Notes: generated by a model from the letters alone, not told the origin. Positions 16,875 through 26,234 are shown, counted from the first letter of the stretch. The stretch is 44,616 bases of DNA from Deltaproteobacteria bacterium (GCA_003973265.1 QNYZ01000027.1:1-44616); one strand, 5' to 3'. Numbers and translations: made by a program.

Positions 16875-17897
16875 CTATTCTTCCGACCAGTACTCTTTGG
16901 GCATATCCTTTGCCAGGGCCAGGGCGCCATTGGCACCGGAAAACAGCGGATCTTTCACCCGCTGAACACCCGCGGGCCCGTCTTCGCCCAGAACCTTCTG
17001 CAGATACGAACAAAGCCCCTTGATCTGGCTGCCGCCACCGGCCAGGATGATATTTTTCCGAATCTCATCCTGGAACTGGGGGTCAAAATTCGCAATGAGT
17101 TCCTGGGCCGTTTCAACAATGGCAGGCAGAATGCTTTCACAGGCGATTCTTACTTCATCGGTCACATCATGTAGTGTCTGTTTTGATGCCACCGGCAGGT
17201 TGACTTCAACCCGATCTTCGGGCTCGCCCACAAAACTGAATTCTTCCTTGATCTGGCGAACCATTTCCAGGTTAAAATCCGCATCGGGATAGCGTGCTTT
17301 AATGGCGGTAAACATCTGTTCGTCCACATAATCGCCGGCCATTACAATGGACCGCTGGTCTTCATCGGCAGGTACCGTGCCGTGCATGATACAGAAATCG
17401 ATGGTACCGGCCCCGATATCAATGATCATGGCGTTGTTCAACGCTTCCAGGCCATAGGCCACGGCAAAGGGCTCCGAGACGACCATCAAGGAATCCGTGT
17501 AGTCGGAAAAGGCTTTTTTAATAGCGATTTTATTTGCTTTAAGGGCTTCGGCCGGAACGCCGACCACCGCCCGGACATGGCTTCGTTTATCTGCGCCGAT
17601 CAACCCGATCAAGTGTTCGAACAGGGCACGGACGGCTTCTTCATCCCGCTCCATCCCCTCCTTGATCACACCATACGCCAGGGGGCGGGACAGGTTCAGC
17701 GATAGGCGGTTCACCAGGGCTTCCTCACCGAAAAGGATCGATTTTCCCACTACTTTCCTGGCGATAAAATCCTTGGGCCATCCCACATAACTGTCCACCC
17801 ATCTTTTCTTGCGGTTATTGGCGGAGATGGCACTTCTGGAGGTACCCAGATCAACCCCTACAATCAGATTGTTTTTAGCCGTTTTTTTCGAACGCAT
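16875..17897 (-). CDS. MamK-like bacterial actin (MreB/FtsA superfamily)
   Basis: The 340-residue ATPase has the actin-fold motifs: phosphate 1 GVDLGTS (14-20), SEPFAVAYG (141-149), phosphate 2 DIGAGT (160-165) and adenosine loop AGGGSQIKG (286-294). Several stretches resemble the magnetosome filament protein MamK as I remember it rather than MreB or Hsp70: VGWPKD, GTVPxxEDQ, AGDYVDEQ, EEFSFVGEP and the C-terminal PKEYW. MamK polymerises into filaments that position magnetosomes. No other mam or mad genes lie nearby. An ATG at 17897 with GAGGAGAGAAAC upstream is the best start, overlapping the amidase gene by 23 bp, so the two are translationally coupled. Function here is unknown; filament formation is inferred. 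Confidence 0.85.
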   Translation of the reverse strand: MRSKKTAKNNLIVGVDLGTSRSAISANNRKKRWVDSYVGWPKDFIARKVVGKSILFGEEALVNRLSLNLSRPLAYGVIKEGMERDEEAVRALFEHLIGLIGADKRSHVRAVVGVPAEALKANKIAIKKAFSDYTDSLMVVSEPFAVAYGLEALNNAMIIDIGAGTIDFCIMHGTVPADEDQRSIVMAGDYVDEQMFTAIKARYPDADFNLEMVRQIKEEFSFVGEPEDRVEVNLPVASKQTLHDVTDEVRIACESILPAIVETAQELIANFDPQFQDEIRKNIILAGGGSQIKGLCSYLQKVLGEDGPAGVQRVKDPLFSGANGALALAKDMPKEYWSEE

Positions 17898-19047
17898 GTT
17901 TCTCTCCTCTTTGAGTCCGTACCCCTTTTTGGGCCAGATAGACAATCATTCCCTTTTCAATAAATGACGCAATTTTTTCCTGGTAATCGGTTGTTTTTAG
18001 TTTTTTTTCTTCTTCCTCGTTGGAAATACATGAAATCTCGCTTAATACCGCCGGCGCTTCAACATTAAGCAGTACCATAAACGGCGCCACTTTTACGCCC
18101 CAGTTGTGCACATCCTTATCATACTTCTTAATATTAGCAAAGAGGCTGCGCTGGATCGCCGTGGCCAGGACGATGGATTCCTGCTGCTTCATGGTATCGC
18201 CGATTTTCCGGATTAATTTTTTAAAATCGCCCGCTGAATACATGGAATCGGCATTTTCCCGTTTGGCCAGCTGCAGGGTCTCTTCATCGGCAGGGGGGCC
18301 AAAAGAATACGTTTCAATAATGTTCAGGTCTTTTTTGGGAAGCGAATTGACATGAATGGAAATAAACAGGTCGGCCCCCACGACGTTGGCAAATCGGACC
18401 CGGTCTGACAGGGATACTGTTTTATCCGTTTCCCGGGTAAGATAAATCTTCAGACCTTCGTCCCTGTCCAGTCGTTTCTTAAGCATCCTGGCTACGGCCA
18501 GAGTGATATCCTTTTCCCGGGTCCCAAGCGCCCCGATGGCACCCGGATCCCGGCCGCCGTGGCCGGGGTCGATCACCACGCTTCGAATTCCCAGGCCGAA
18601 CAATGTCGACAAGCGCACATTCTTATTATCCAGCAGGCGGGCATAGCTGCCCGTTTCGACGGGAGACCGGGGCCAGGGCGGCAGATCAAAATTATCGCCG
18701 GCAAGGGGCACATCAACGATGGGAATTGCTCCCGGTGAATCGGCTGCCATGGATGGAGAAGGCGTGGTGGCCGCACGTGTTTCCTGCGTCGAATCGGCAC
18801 CCGGATAAAAGGTTGCGACCCTGTAGGGAAGGCCGCCAGCCAGAAACAGATAAAAAAGCGCTGCGCTTGCCACCATGGCCATTACAAAGACCGACCGCCG
18901 GGTCGACCGGTACGTTTTTTTCCGCACGGGCGCCGGTTTTTTTTTAAAGGGCGGTTGCCGGGGATCAAAGATGCGCTGATTGTTATCCCGCAGGTCTTTG
19001 AGTATTGCCTTCTTCAGATTTTTATTAATTTTTTTTTGCCCGGGCAT
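17875..19047 (-). CDS. N-acetylmuramoyl-L-alanine amidase (AmiC/Amidase_3), membrane-anchored
   Basis: This zinc amidase cuts the amide bond between MurNAc and the stem peptide. From the chosen ATG it has 390 residues: a strongly basic cytoplasmic N-terminus of about 50, one transmembrane segment (SVFVMAMVASAALFYLFLA), a linker, and an Amidase_3 domain with zinc ligands in DPGHGG, REKDITL and SIHVNS, plus the catalytic Glu in VLSEISCISN. AmiC proteins in Gram-negatives act in daughter-cell separation. A TTG at 19071 could add eight residues; neither start has a strong ribosome site. Its 3' end overlaps the MamK-like gene, suggesting a joint role of filament and wall hydrolase. Confidence 0.88.
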   Translation of the reverse strand: MPGQKKINKNLKKAILKDLRDNNQRIFDPRQPPFKKKPAPVRKKTYRSTRRSVFVMAMVASAALFYLFLAGGLPYRVATFYPGADSTQETRAATTPSPSMAADSPGAIPIVDVPLAGDNFDLPPWPRSPVETGSYARLLDNKNVRLSTLFGLGIRSVVIDPGHGGRDPGAIGALGTREKDITLAVARMLKKRLDRDEGLKIYLTRETDKTVSLSDRVRFANVVGADLFISIHVNSLPKKDLNIIETYSFGPPADEETLQLAKRENADSMYSAGDFKKLIRKIGDTMKQQESIVLATAIQRSLFANIKKYDKDVHNWGVKVAPFMVLLNVEAPAVLSEISCISNEEEEKKLKTTDYQEKIASFIEKGMIVYLAQKGVRTQRGEKHAFEKNG

Positions 19048-19136
19048 GGTCCGTTTCCGAAAGAATGCCAATTAGATTGAATGAATACCTGGATTGAGCG
19101 ATTTTTTTCAGGAACCATGTGCCAAGATATTTAGAT

Positions 19137-19201
19137 GCTGAGGATTTCAAAAAACGAAGACATCCCCGTTGGATGTGCCGCGTATTTTTAAGATCCTCAG
19201 C
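19137..19201. other. Nested inverted repeats upstream of the amidase gene
   Basis: An outer 9-bp perfect arm pair (GCTGAGGAT at 19137-19145 with ATCCTCAGC at 19193-19201) encloses a perfect 6-bp hairpin with a 5-nt loop (ACATCC ccgtt GGATGT, 19160-19176). It lies in the 230-bp gap before the leftward amidase gene and could be a leader structure, small RNA or operator. No known family is recognised. Confidence 0.4.
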
Positions 19202-19302
19202 GCTCAACAGATTGGTGCAAAGCGAGCTAACTATCGCTCCATTCAGGTAATAGTCTGTTCCCTTTTAAAGGTCAATACGCTTTCAAACCCGACCCCGCCG
19301 TT

Positions 19303-20055
19303 TTAAAAGCGGTTAAACCAGGCAACCGTTTCCCGGATAAACTCATCCTGGTGCGCGGGGTCGCTCATTCGATGGTCACCGCCCTTTTGAACAATGATTC
19401 TTTTCGGCGAACCGGCTGCGGCATGGATCTGCCGACCGTGCGAAACGGGAACCGTTTCATCGGCATCCCCGTGGAAAACAAGCAGATGATCGACGGCCGA
19501 TACCTTTGCGGCAATATCAAATTGAAGGTTATTTTCGTAAAACGAGTCGGAAAAATTCCCTGTGTCTTCCGTATTATGACGATTCCGGATCAGGGTGGCA
19601 CTGTTAACGGGGGCTGACACGGTCACCACGGCCGACGGCCTGATTTCTCCGGCCACGGCCAGGCAGACCGTTCCCCCCATGCTGCTGCCGAACAGACCGA
19701 TCTCCTGCCCCAGACGGGTCTGGGTGCGGATGAATTGAACAGCGGCCAGAAGATCCCGGCACCGCCCCGGTACAGTCGTTACCTGCTCGAAATCCCCGTC
19801 ACTCTGACCACAGCCTCGATGATCAAAGGCAAGATAGGCGATCTTGCGTAGATTGCACTGGCCGGCCAGAACGGCCTGCTTGGGGGATGTGCGATCACTG
19901 ATCAAACCATGACAACCGATCACCACCCGGTGCGTTTGCACAGGTGGCAGGTAGAGCGTCCCCGCCAGTCGTAATCCGTCTGCGGTGAACCCGACCTGCG
20001 AAATATGCGATCCTTGCTCAGGAGGCGTTAATAGGTTACACATAATCGATACCAT
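19303..20055 (-). CDS. Alpha/beta hydrolase (acyl-peptidase/dienelactone hydrolase-like)
   Basis: The 250-residue cytoplasmic serine hydrolase has its nucleophile S125 in GSSMGG, Asp197 in FHGDADETVP and His228 in GGDHRMS, a full triad. The oxyanion region is GCHGL, followed by AFDHRGCGQSDG. This layout resembles the small esterase/acylamino-acid-releasing branch, where D-E-x-V-P is common. The substrate is unknown. It is transcribed divergently from rlmD; no ribosome site is evident and an in-frame ATG four codons later is also possible. Confidence 0.82.
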   Translation of the reverse strand: MVSIMCNLLTPPEQGSHISQVGFTADGLRLAGTLYLPPVQTHRVVIGCHGLISDRTSPKQAVLAGQCNLRKIAYLAFDHRGCGQSDGDFEQVTTVPGRCRDLLAAVQFIRTQTRLGQEIGLFGSSMGGTVCLAVAGEIRPSAVVTVSAPVNSATLIRNRHNTEDTGNFSDSFYENNLQFDIAAKVSAVDHLLVFHGDADETVPVSHGRQIHAAAGSPKRIIVQKGGDHRMSDPAHQDEFIRETVAWFNRF

Positions 20056-20222
20056 TAATTTTATTGGTGAGACAGCGGCCTTTGAGACTGCCCGATGATT
20101 ATCTATTTTGCCATGATTTTATCGGCGGATCAAGATCGCTGTGCTTAAGCCTGATAACACGAAATACCCCCTCCGGGTGAAAATCCTGAGAGTGGAAAGC
20201 AATAGAAAGAGACAGGTAATCT

Positions 20223-21614
20223 ATGACCGTTAAAAAAGGTGAGATAATTGAAGCGACCATTACGGACCTGGCATTTGGCGGACGGGGGCTGGTCCGGATA
20301 GATGGAATGGCCGTCTTTGTTGATCCCGCTGTCCCCGGAGACCGTGTCCGGGCAAGGGTTTTTAAAAAACGGAAAAACTACGCCGAAGCGCGGGTGATCG
20401 ACGTATTAACCCCATCTACCGACCGGGTGCCGCCGCCTTGCCCCTACAACGGCTGGTGTGGTGGATGTAAAAGCCAGTTTCTCGATTATGACCGGCAACT
20501 TGTCTATAAGCAGCAACAGGTCGCCGATTCTCTGGCCCATATCGGATCGCTTGAAGATATTCCGGTCCACCCGGTGATCCCTTCGGAAAGGATATTCGGT
20601 TATCGGAACAAAATGGAGTTTTCCTGTTCGGACCGCCGCTGGTTATTGCCGGAAGAAATGGGAGCGGATGAACCGGTCGATACCGATTTTGCCCTGGGCC
20701 TGCACGTACCCGGAACCTTCTACAAGGTACTGGATATCGACGCCTGCCTGTTAATGCCGGAGCTGGGCAACCGGATACTGAACTCGGCCCGGGCATTCAT
20801 GAAAAATTCCCTCCACCCGGCATATGGGCTGCGAAGCCATCAGGGATTCTGGCGTTTTTTAATGCTCCGGCACTCGGTGGATAAAGATCAGTGGATGGTC
20901 AACATTGTGACCGCAACTGAAGACCGGCCGGCGGTTCAGGCCCTGGCCGATTCACTCCGGGCGGAATATCCCCGGATCGCTTCCGTCGTTAATAACGTCA
21001 CTTCCCGGAAAGCCGGTATTGCATTGGGGGAATATGAAATGGTCCTGGCCGGGGATTCGACGATTACCGATCGAATCGGCAACCGGGTTTTTTCCATTTC
21101 CGCCAATTCCTTTTTTCAAACCAATACGCGGGGGGCAAAGGCCCTGTACCGCGTGGTTGAAAACTTTTCCGGGCTTACCGGAAATCAGACAGTTGTGGAT
21201 CTATACTGCGGTGCCGGCACCATCGCACTGACCCTGGCCGAACAGGCCGGATCGGTCATCGGCATTGAAATCAGCGACACCGCCATCGCCGATGCCGAAA
21301 AAAACAGCCGGATAAACGGCATTGATAACTGCCGTTTCATCCGGGGAGATATCCGGGATAAACTGCCCGGATTATCGGTAAAGCCCGACCTGTTGATCAT
21401 TGATCCGCCCCGGGCCGGAATGCATAAAGACGTGGTTCAACAGGTATTGGCCCTCTCCCCGGAGCGCATTGTCTATGTATCCTGCAACCCCGCCACCCTG
21501 GCCCGGGACCTTGGCCTGATGGTGGACGATTACGATATCAGAGAGGTCCAGCCGGTGGATATGTTTCCCCATACCTGGCATATTGAGGCGGTGGCCCGGC
21601 TCCACCGTCGATAA
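20223..21614 (+). CDS. rlmD: RlmD/RumA-type 23S rRNA (uracil-5-)-methyltransferase
   Basis: The 463-residue enzyme methylates uracil C5 in 23S rRNA (U1939 in E. coli; related enzymes choose other sites). It has an N-terminal TRAM RNA-binding domain (about 1-60, LAFGGRGLVRIDG) and [4Fe-4S] ligands C73, C79 and C82 (CPYNGWCGGC), with a fourth Cys in the DACLLMPE region. The SAM-binding segment is VVDLYCGAGTIALTLA, followed by DPPRAG and the catalytic Cys in YVSCNPATLARD. The length is normal. It is followed 15 nt later by trmO, so co-transcription is likely. Site specificity cannot be read from sequence. Confidence 0.9.
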   Translation: MTVKKGEIIEATITDLAFGGRGLVRIDGMAVFVDPAVPGDRVRARVFKKRKNYAEARVIDVLTPSTDRVPPPCPYNGWCGGCKSQFLDYDRQLVYKQQQVADSLAHIGSLEDIPVHPVIPSERIFGYRNKMEFSCSDRRWLLPEEMGADEPVDTDFALGLHVPGTFYKVLDIDACLLMPELGNRILNSARAFMKNSLHPAYGLRSHQGFWRFLMLRHSVDKDQWMVNIVTATEDRPAVQALADSLRAEYPRIASVVNNVTSRKAGIALGEYEMVLAGDSTITDRIGNRVFSISANSFFQTNTRGAKALYRVVENFSGLTGNQTVVDLYCGAGTIALTLAEQAGSVIGIEISDTAIADAEKNSRINGIDNCRFIRGDIRDKLPGLSVKPDLLIIDPPRAGMHKDVVQQVLALSPERIVYVSCNPATLARDLGLMVDDYDIREVQPVDMFPHTWHIEAVARLHRR

Positions 21615-21629
21615 AGGAGGCTGGTTTCC

Positions 21630-22070
21630 ATGCAGATAACCATGAGATCCATCGGCACGGTACGAACAACGGCCGTCAAACTGCCGCGCCATTGCCGCAT
21701 ATCGAATGTGAAAGGCTATCTGGAAATTGATCCGCCGTATATCAAAGGCCTTGCCGACATAAAGGCCGGTGAGCGGATCGTGGTCTTGTTCTGGTTTGAC
21801 CGAAGCCCGGCTTTCACCCCGGACCTGCTCAGGCAGACCCCGCCCCACCGCCATCGCCCTTTCGGAATTTTCAGCACCTGCTCACCCAGACGGCCCAACC
21901 CCATCGGAATGTCGGTGCTGGAAGTACTTGCGGTGCGGGGAAATATAATTGACGTGAACGGATTGGATATGATGGACAACACCCCGATTCTGGATATCAA
22001 ACCGTATATGGAGCTTCCTGCGGCCGACGGGTCGAAAGCCGGCCAGACGGATGCCGGACCCGTTTCCTGA
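21630..22070 (+). CDS. trmO: TrmO/TsaA-like tRNA (t6A37) N6-methyltransferase
   Basis: This 146-residue protein belongs to the TrmO (TsaA, UPF0066, COG1720) beta-barrel family, which uses SAM to methylate N6-threonylcarbamoyladenosine-37 of some tRNAs. Diagnostic stretches are the early RSIGTVRT, LFWFDRSP, the hallmark FSTCSPRRPNPIGMSVLEV (usually FSTRSPxRPNPIG) and LDIKPYME. The Arg-to-Cys change in the hallmark is noticeable. AAAGGAGG stands about 10 nt before the ATG. Many TrmO-like proteins in anaerobes act in other contexts, so the tRNA role is inferred from the family. Confidence 0.85.
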   Translation: MQITMRSIGTVRTTAVKLPRHCRISNVKGYLEIDPPYIKGLADIKAGERIVVLFWFDRSPAFTPDLLRQTPPHRHRPFGIFSTCSPRRPNPIGMSVLEVLAVRGNIIDVNGLDMMDNTPILDIKPYMELPAADGSKAGQTDAGPVS

Positions 22071-22173
22071 AAAATTGGACTTGACACGTTCGATGCGGTT
22101 TGAATATTCACAAACCGGTGGCAGCCATACCCGGACCGGGTCATTTTTCCGCCCACATGCGTAAAGGAGACCT

Positions 22174-23739
22174 ATGAAAGTCAGCAATGTATCCCAGATG
22201 CGAAAACTGGACCAGACGGCCATTGACACCTACGGCATTGCCGACGAACTGTTGATGGAAAACGCGGGACTGGCCGTATTTGAAGTGATCCGGGAGAAAA
22301 TCGGGGTTCGTGGAAAACGGATTCTGATATTCAGCGGTGCGGGTAACAACGGGGGGGATGGCTTCGTGGTGGCGCGCAAAATTCACGCCGGGGGCGGCCG
22401 GGCCAGGGTGGCGGTTCTGGGAAATCCTGAAAAATACCGGGGGGCCGCCAGGCTGAACTGGGAGATTGCCAACAGGCTTCCCATCGAGATCACGCCAGTC
22501 GATTCGATCGCTGATTTGGCACGCGAACTAACGCATTGTGATGCGGTTGTTGATGCGATCTTCGGCACCGGCCTGACCCGGAATGTTGAAGGCATCTACG
22601 CGGAAACGATCAGGACGATCAACCAGTCCGGCCGGCCCGTGATCAGCATTGACATCCCTTCGGGTGTTCATGGCGACACCGGCCGGATCATGGGCGTTGC
22701 CATAAAAGCGGATGATACGGTTACCTTCGGGCTGCCCAAGTGCGGAAACCTGCTTTACCCCGGTTTTTCGCATAACGGGCACCTTTTCGTGACCCATATC
22801 TCTTTCCCGCCGGCCATGTACGATACTGATGCCATCAAGGTCGAAGTAAACGCCCCCCCGCCCCTGCCCGATCGAAACCCGGCCGGCCACAAAGGGACCT
22901 TCGGAGATGCCCTCTTTATTGCCGGCGCGTCCAGTTACTACGGAGCGCCCTGGCTTGCGGCCCAGGCCTTTCTCAACGCCGGGGGCGGCTACAGCCGGCT
23001 GGCCTGCCCGGCCGGGATGGTGCCGACGCTGGCCGGCAATGGAAGCGAGCTGGTCTTTATCCCCCAGCAGCAGACAGCGTCGGGAAGCATCTCACCGGCC
23101 AATGAGCCGGACCTTATCCGGGCCGCAGAAACCGTTGACATCGTGGTGATCGGGCCGGGAATTTCACTGGACAGCGGGACCCGGGACCTGGTCCGGTCGA
23201 TGACGGCCGAAATCGACAAGCCGCTGATTCTCGACGGCGACGGAATTACCGCCATCTGCGACGAACCGGCCGTTGTGCGAAACCGCCCGGCCCCCACGGT
23301 GTTGACCCCCCACCTGGGAGAGATGTCACGCCTCACCGGGAAAAAAACAGGCGCAATTCAGGAAAACCCGGTGGCCGTATTACAGCAGACGGCCCGGGAG
23401 CTTGACGTGATCATCGTATTGAAAGGGGCGCACTCACTCATCGGCTTTCCCGATGAACGGGTGTATATCAACCTGAGCGGAAATGATGGCATGGCCACGG
23501 CCGGTTCCGGTGACGTTCTCACCGGAACCATTGCCGCCATGTACGGCCTGGGGCTCTCTTTCGGAAAAGCGGTCCGAAAGGGTGTTTTTATCCACGGCCT
23601 TGCCGGCGACCTGGCGGCCCGTGAAATCGGCCCGGATGGCATGACCGCCCGGAACATTCTCGCCGGCCTGCCCCATGCCCTGCGCCTGGACCGCAACGGA
23701 CCGGCTTCTGATTTAGAACAGCAATATCGTATTTTATAG
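22174..23739 (+). CDS. nnrDE: Bifunctional NAD(P)H-hydrate epimerase / ADP-dependent dehydratase
   Basis: This 521-residue repair enzyme restores hydrated NAD(P)H (NADHX/NADPHX). Residues 1 to about 215 are the YjeF_N epimerase (NnrE), with GAGNNGGDGFVVAR and DAIFGTGLTR; about 225-510 are the ribokinase-like dehydratase (NnrD), with HKGTFGDALFIAG, GPGISLDSG, LDGDGI, VLTPHLGEM and the nucleotide-site GSGDVLTGTIAAMYGLG. The fused form is common in bacteria. AAAGGAG precedes the ATG at good spacing. It lies downstream of trmO after a 100-bp gap. Confidence 0.93.
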   Translation: MKVSNVSQMRKLDQTAIDTYGIADELLMENAGLAVFEVIREKIGVRGKRILIFSGAGNNGGDGFVVARKIHAGGGRARVAVLGNPEKYRGAARLNWEIANRLPIEITPVDSIADLARELTHCDAVVDAIFGTGLTRNVEGIYAETIRTINQSGRPVISIDIPSGVHGDTGRIMGVAIKADDTVTFGLPKCGNLLYPGFSHNGHLFVTHISFPPAMYDTDAIKVEVNAPPPLPDRNPAGHKGTFGDALFIAGASSYYGAPWLAAQAFLNAGGGYSRLACPAGMVPTLAGNGSELVFIPQQQTASGSISPANEPDLIRAAETVDIVVIGPGISLDSGTRDLVRSMTAEIDKPLILDGDGITAICDEPAVVRNRPAPTVLTPHLGEMSRLTGKKTGAIQENPVAVLQQTARELDVIIVLKGAHSLIGFPDERVYINLSGNDGMATAGSGDVLTGTIAAMYGLGLSFGKAVRKGVFIHGLAGDLAAREIGPDGMTARNILAGLPHALRLDRNGPASDLEQQYRIL

Positions 23740-23915
23740 GTAAAATCATCGCTCGCCGCCGGACCGGTCCACCGGACCGCTCCAGGTGTAAAATGATCTG
23801 TTGATAATCTCACCGGCAGACGATTCCCGCCATCTTGACTTCCGCCAAGTTCGTCTTACCATAGGCCAGAATTGGATGTTTCAATCCCTGCCTACAATAA
23901 AATATGGAGAACAAA

Positions 23916-24758
23916 ATGGCTGAATTATTTGACAGCATGGACGCCGCCCAGAAAAAGATCGATCCCCAGGCCGAACGGGACGCCAGTATTAAAAATTCTC
24001 TGGGTAAGATTAAAAATAAATTCATCGTGATGAGTGGCAAGGGAGGCGTCGGCAAAACCAGCACCTCGGTCAACCTCTCCATTGCCCTGGCCAAACAGGG
24101 ATTCAAGGTCGGCATCATGGATGTGGATCTCCACGGTCCGGATGTACCCCGGATGCTCGGCATGGACGGACTGCTCGATCTTAATGAGAACAAAAAGCTG
24201 GCCCCCATGGCATATTCAGAAAACCTTGCGGCCGTCTCCATCGAATCGCTGACAACCAATAAGGATGATGCCATTATCTGGCGGGGTCCCATCAAGTATT
24301 CCGCCATCCAGCAATTCATTGCCGACGTCGAATGGGGAGAACTTGACTTTCTGATTATCGATTCTCCGCCGGGTACGGGTGACGAACCCTTGACGGTCGC
24401 CCAGATGATTCCCGATGCCCGTGCCATTGTGGTGACAACACCCCAGGAGGTATCCCTGGCCGATGTCCGCAAGTCCCTCAGTTTCTGCCGAACGGTAAAA
24501 TTGGATATTTACGGAATCATTGAAAACATGAGCGGGCTGGCCTGCCCCCATTGCGGCGAATCCATTGAACTGTTTGGTTCCGGCGGTGGTGAAAAAATGG
24601 CCCGGTCGATGGGCCTCAATTTCCTGGGCCGCATTCCGATTGACCCCAATATGGTTAAATGCGGCGATGCCGGAGTCCCCTTCCAGGAGAAATATGAAAA
24701 TTCACCGGTTTCCACTGCCTTTGCCGATATTGCAAAAAAAATCGGAAGTCTTGTTTAA
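23916..24758 (+). CDS. Mrp/NBP35-type iron-sulfur cluster carrier ATPase
   Basis: This cytoplasmic P-loop ATPase (Mrp/ApbC/NBP35) binds a [4Fe-4S] cluster and transfers it to apo-enzymes. It has the deviant Walker A GKGGVGKTSTSVNLS, DVDLHGPDVPRMLG, IDSPPGTGDEPL and the cluster-binding CPHCGE. It lacks the N-terminal DUF59 domain of E. coli Mrp. An ATG at 23904 would add four residues, but GGAGA ending 5 nt before 23916 favours the latter. It follows nnrDE and precedes the sigma-54 regulator, with gaps over 100 bp on both sides. Confidence 0.9.
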   Translation: MAELFDSMDAAQKKIDPQAERDASIKNSLGKIKNKFIVMSGKGGVGKTSTSVNLSIALAKQGFKVGIMDVDLHGPDVPRMLGMDGLLDLNENKKLAPMAYSENLAAVSIESLTTNKDDAIIWRGPIKYSAIQQFIADVEWGELDFLIIDSPPGTGDEPLTVAQMIPDARAIVVTTPQEVSLADVRKSLSFCRTVKLDIYGIIENMSGLACPHCGESIELFGSGGGEKMARSMGLNFLGRIPIDPNMVKCGDAGVPFQEKYENSPVSTAFADIAKKIGSLV

Positions 24759-24863
24759 ACCTGGAATCAACCAGCACACTGGGTATTTTTTCCTTTACAT
24801 CAATTACTGATCGAAGTATGATGTCGAATAATTTATCAACAATTCGAAAGGTTTTCGGTTCTC

Positions 24864-26234
24864 ATGCCCAATGTGTTTATCCTTGAAAAGGACGCCAAGG
24901 CCCGCCGCTCTCTTACCGATTCGCTTTCTGAGTCTTTCGATCTGGAATTCTTTTTTAACGGAGCGAAGGTAAAGAATATCTTCCATGATCGCCACTACGA
25001 TCTGATTATTCTGGATCTGCCTTCCCAGCCCGAACCTTTTAAGCTGCTGCAGTGGATAAAGAAAGATCTGCCTTATACCCCGGTGATTGTAACCAGTCGT
25101 TCGGAATCTACTGAAATTGTCGTTAAGACAATTAAAGAAGGCGCCTCTGATTTTATTTCCAAGCCTTATTCGGCCGAACGTATCTGCCTGGCCGTTGAAC
25201 AGGCCATGGAAGAACGCAGCCTGAAAAACGAGATCGACTATTTACGCCGCAATCAGGATGTCATTTACGACTTTGACAAAGTCATCGCTGAAAGCGATGC
25301 CATGAAAGGCATCATTGCGACCCTGAAAAAATTCGCCAAAACCGACGCCACCATCATGATGACGGGTGAAACCGGTACCGGCAAAAGCTTTTTATCCGGC
25401 TCGATCCATTTTAACAGCAAGCGGGCCAGACGTCCGTTTGTAAAAATAAATTGCGCCAACATACCAGAAACATTACTTGAAAGCGAATTATTCGGCCATG
25501 AAAAAGGCGCCTTCACCGGTGCCGACCGCCTTCGTGTGGGACGCTTTGAGCAGGCCGACGGCGGCACACTCTTTCTCGACGAAATTGGCGAAATCAGCCT
25601 CTCCCTGCAGGCCAAACTCTTGCGCATACTGGAAGATAAAGCCTTTGAACGGGTAGGAGGGAACCGAACGATTAACGTGGACGTGCGGGTCATTGCCGCC
25701 ACCAACCGCCACCTTGAAAAGCTGATCGAAGAGGGAAAGTTTCGCGAAGATCTATATTATCGGATCAATATTCTTTCCGTGGATCTGCCGCCGTTGAGAG
25801 AGAGAAAAGCATGTATCAAGCCGATGGCCAACATGATGCTGCAGAAAATCTGCCGTTCCTTAAAGAAAAAAATTGAAGGATTTTCCGATCCGGTCATGGA
25901 ACGGATCATCTCCTATAACTGGCCGGGAAATATCCGTCAATTGTCCAACGTCATTGAGCGTGCTGCCATTCTCCAGGAGGGACCTATCATCCGAATGGAA
26001 AATATTGCCATCCCGGTGGCCGCGCCGCAAACGTCTACAGAGACACCGGGTATCCACCTGCCCCCCCTGTCCCCTGCCCAGGCAACCGAGAAAGAGTTGA
26101 TTCTAAGTGCCCTTGAAGAGAATCTCTGGATTCAAAAAGATGCCGCTGAAAAATTAGGCCTTTCTCCCCGCACCCTGAATTATAAAATAAAAAAATATAA
26201 CATTACCCACTCTCGCTGGCGGAAAAACAAGTAG
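24864..26234 (+). CDS. NtrC-family sigma-54-dependent response regulator
   Basis: The 456-residue transcription activator has a receiver domain (1-120; phospho-acceptor D51 in ILDLPSQ and K100 in ISKPYS) and a sigma-54 AAA+ domain with Walker A GETGTGKS (168-175), the sigma-54 contact loop GAFTGA (215-220), Walker B GGTLFLDEIGEI and the RVIAATNR sensor. A C-terminal Fis-type helix-turn-helix follows (KDAAEKLGLSPRTLNYKIKKY). No kinase gene is adjacent. It lies upstream of gdhA, so nitrogen control is possible, but I see no clear -24/-12 promoter before gdhA. Confidence 0.93.
   Translation: MPNVFILEKDAKARRSLTDSLSESFDLEFFFNGAKVKNIFHDRHYDLIILDLPSQPEPFKLLQWIKKDLPYTPVIVTSRSESTEIVVKTIKEGASDFISKPYSAERICLAVEQAMEERSLKNEIDYLRRNQDVIYDFDKVIAESDAMKGIIATLKKFAKTDATIMMTGETGTGKSFLSGSIHFNSKRARRPFVKINCANIPETLLESELFGHEKGAFTGADRLRVGRFEQADGGTLFLDEIGEISLSLQAKLLRILEDKAFERVGGNRTINVDVRVIAATNRHLEKLIEEGKFREDLYYRINILSVDLPPLRERKACIKPMANMMLQKICRSLKKKIEGFSDPVMERIISYNWPGNIRQLSNVIERAAILQEGPIIRMENIAIPVAAPQTSTETPGIHLPPLSPAQATEKELILSALEENLWIQKDAAEKLGLSPRTLNYKIKKYNITHSRWRKNK

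Noticed and set aside
16757..17174. Small plus-strand frames opposite the MamK-like gene
   Set aside because: They lie antisense to the well-supported actin gene and in the duplicated spacer, with no ribosome sites or recognisable domains.
20160..20222. TPP riboswitch suggested by CTGAGA upstream of rlmD
   Set aside because: The rest of the THI-box (including the ACCTGATCTGG-type part) is missing and the downstream gene is unrelated to thiamine.
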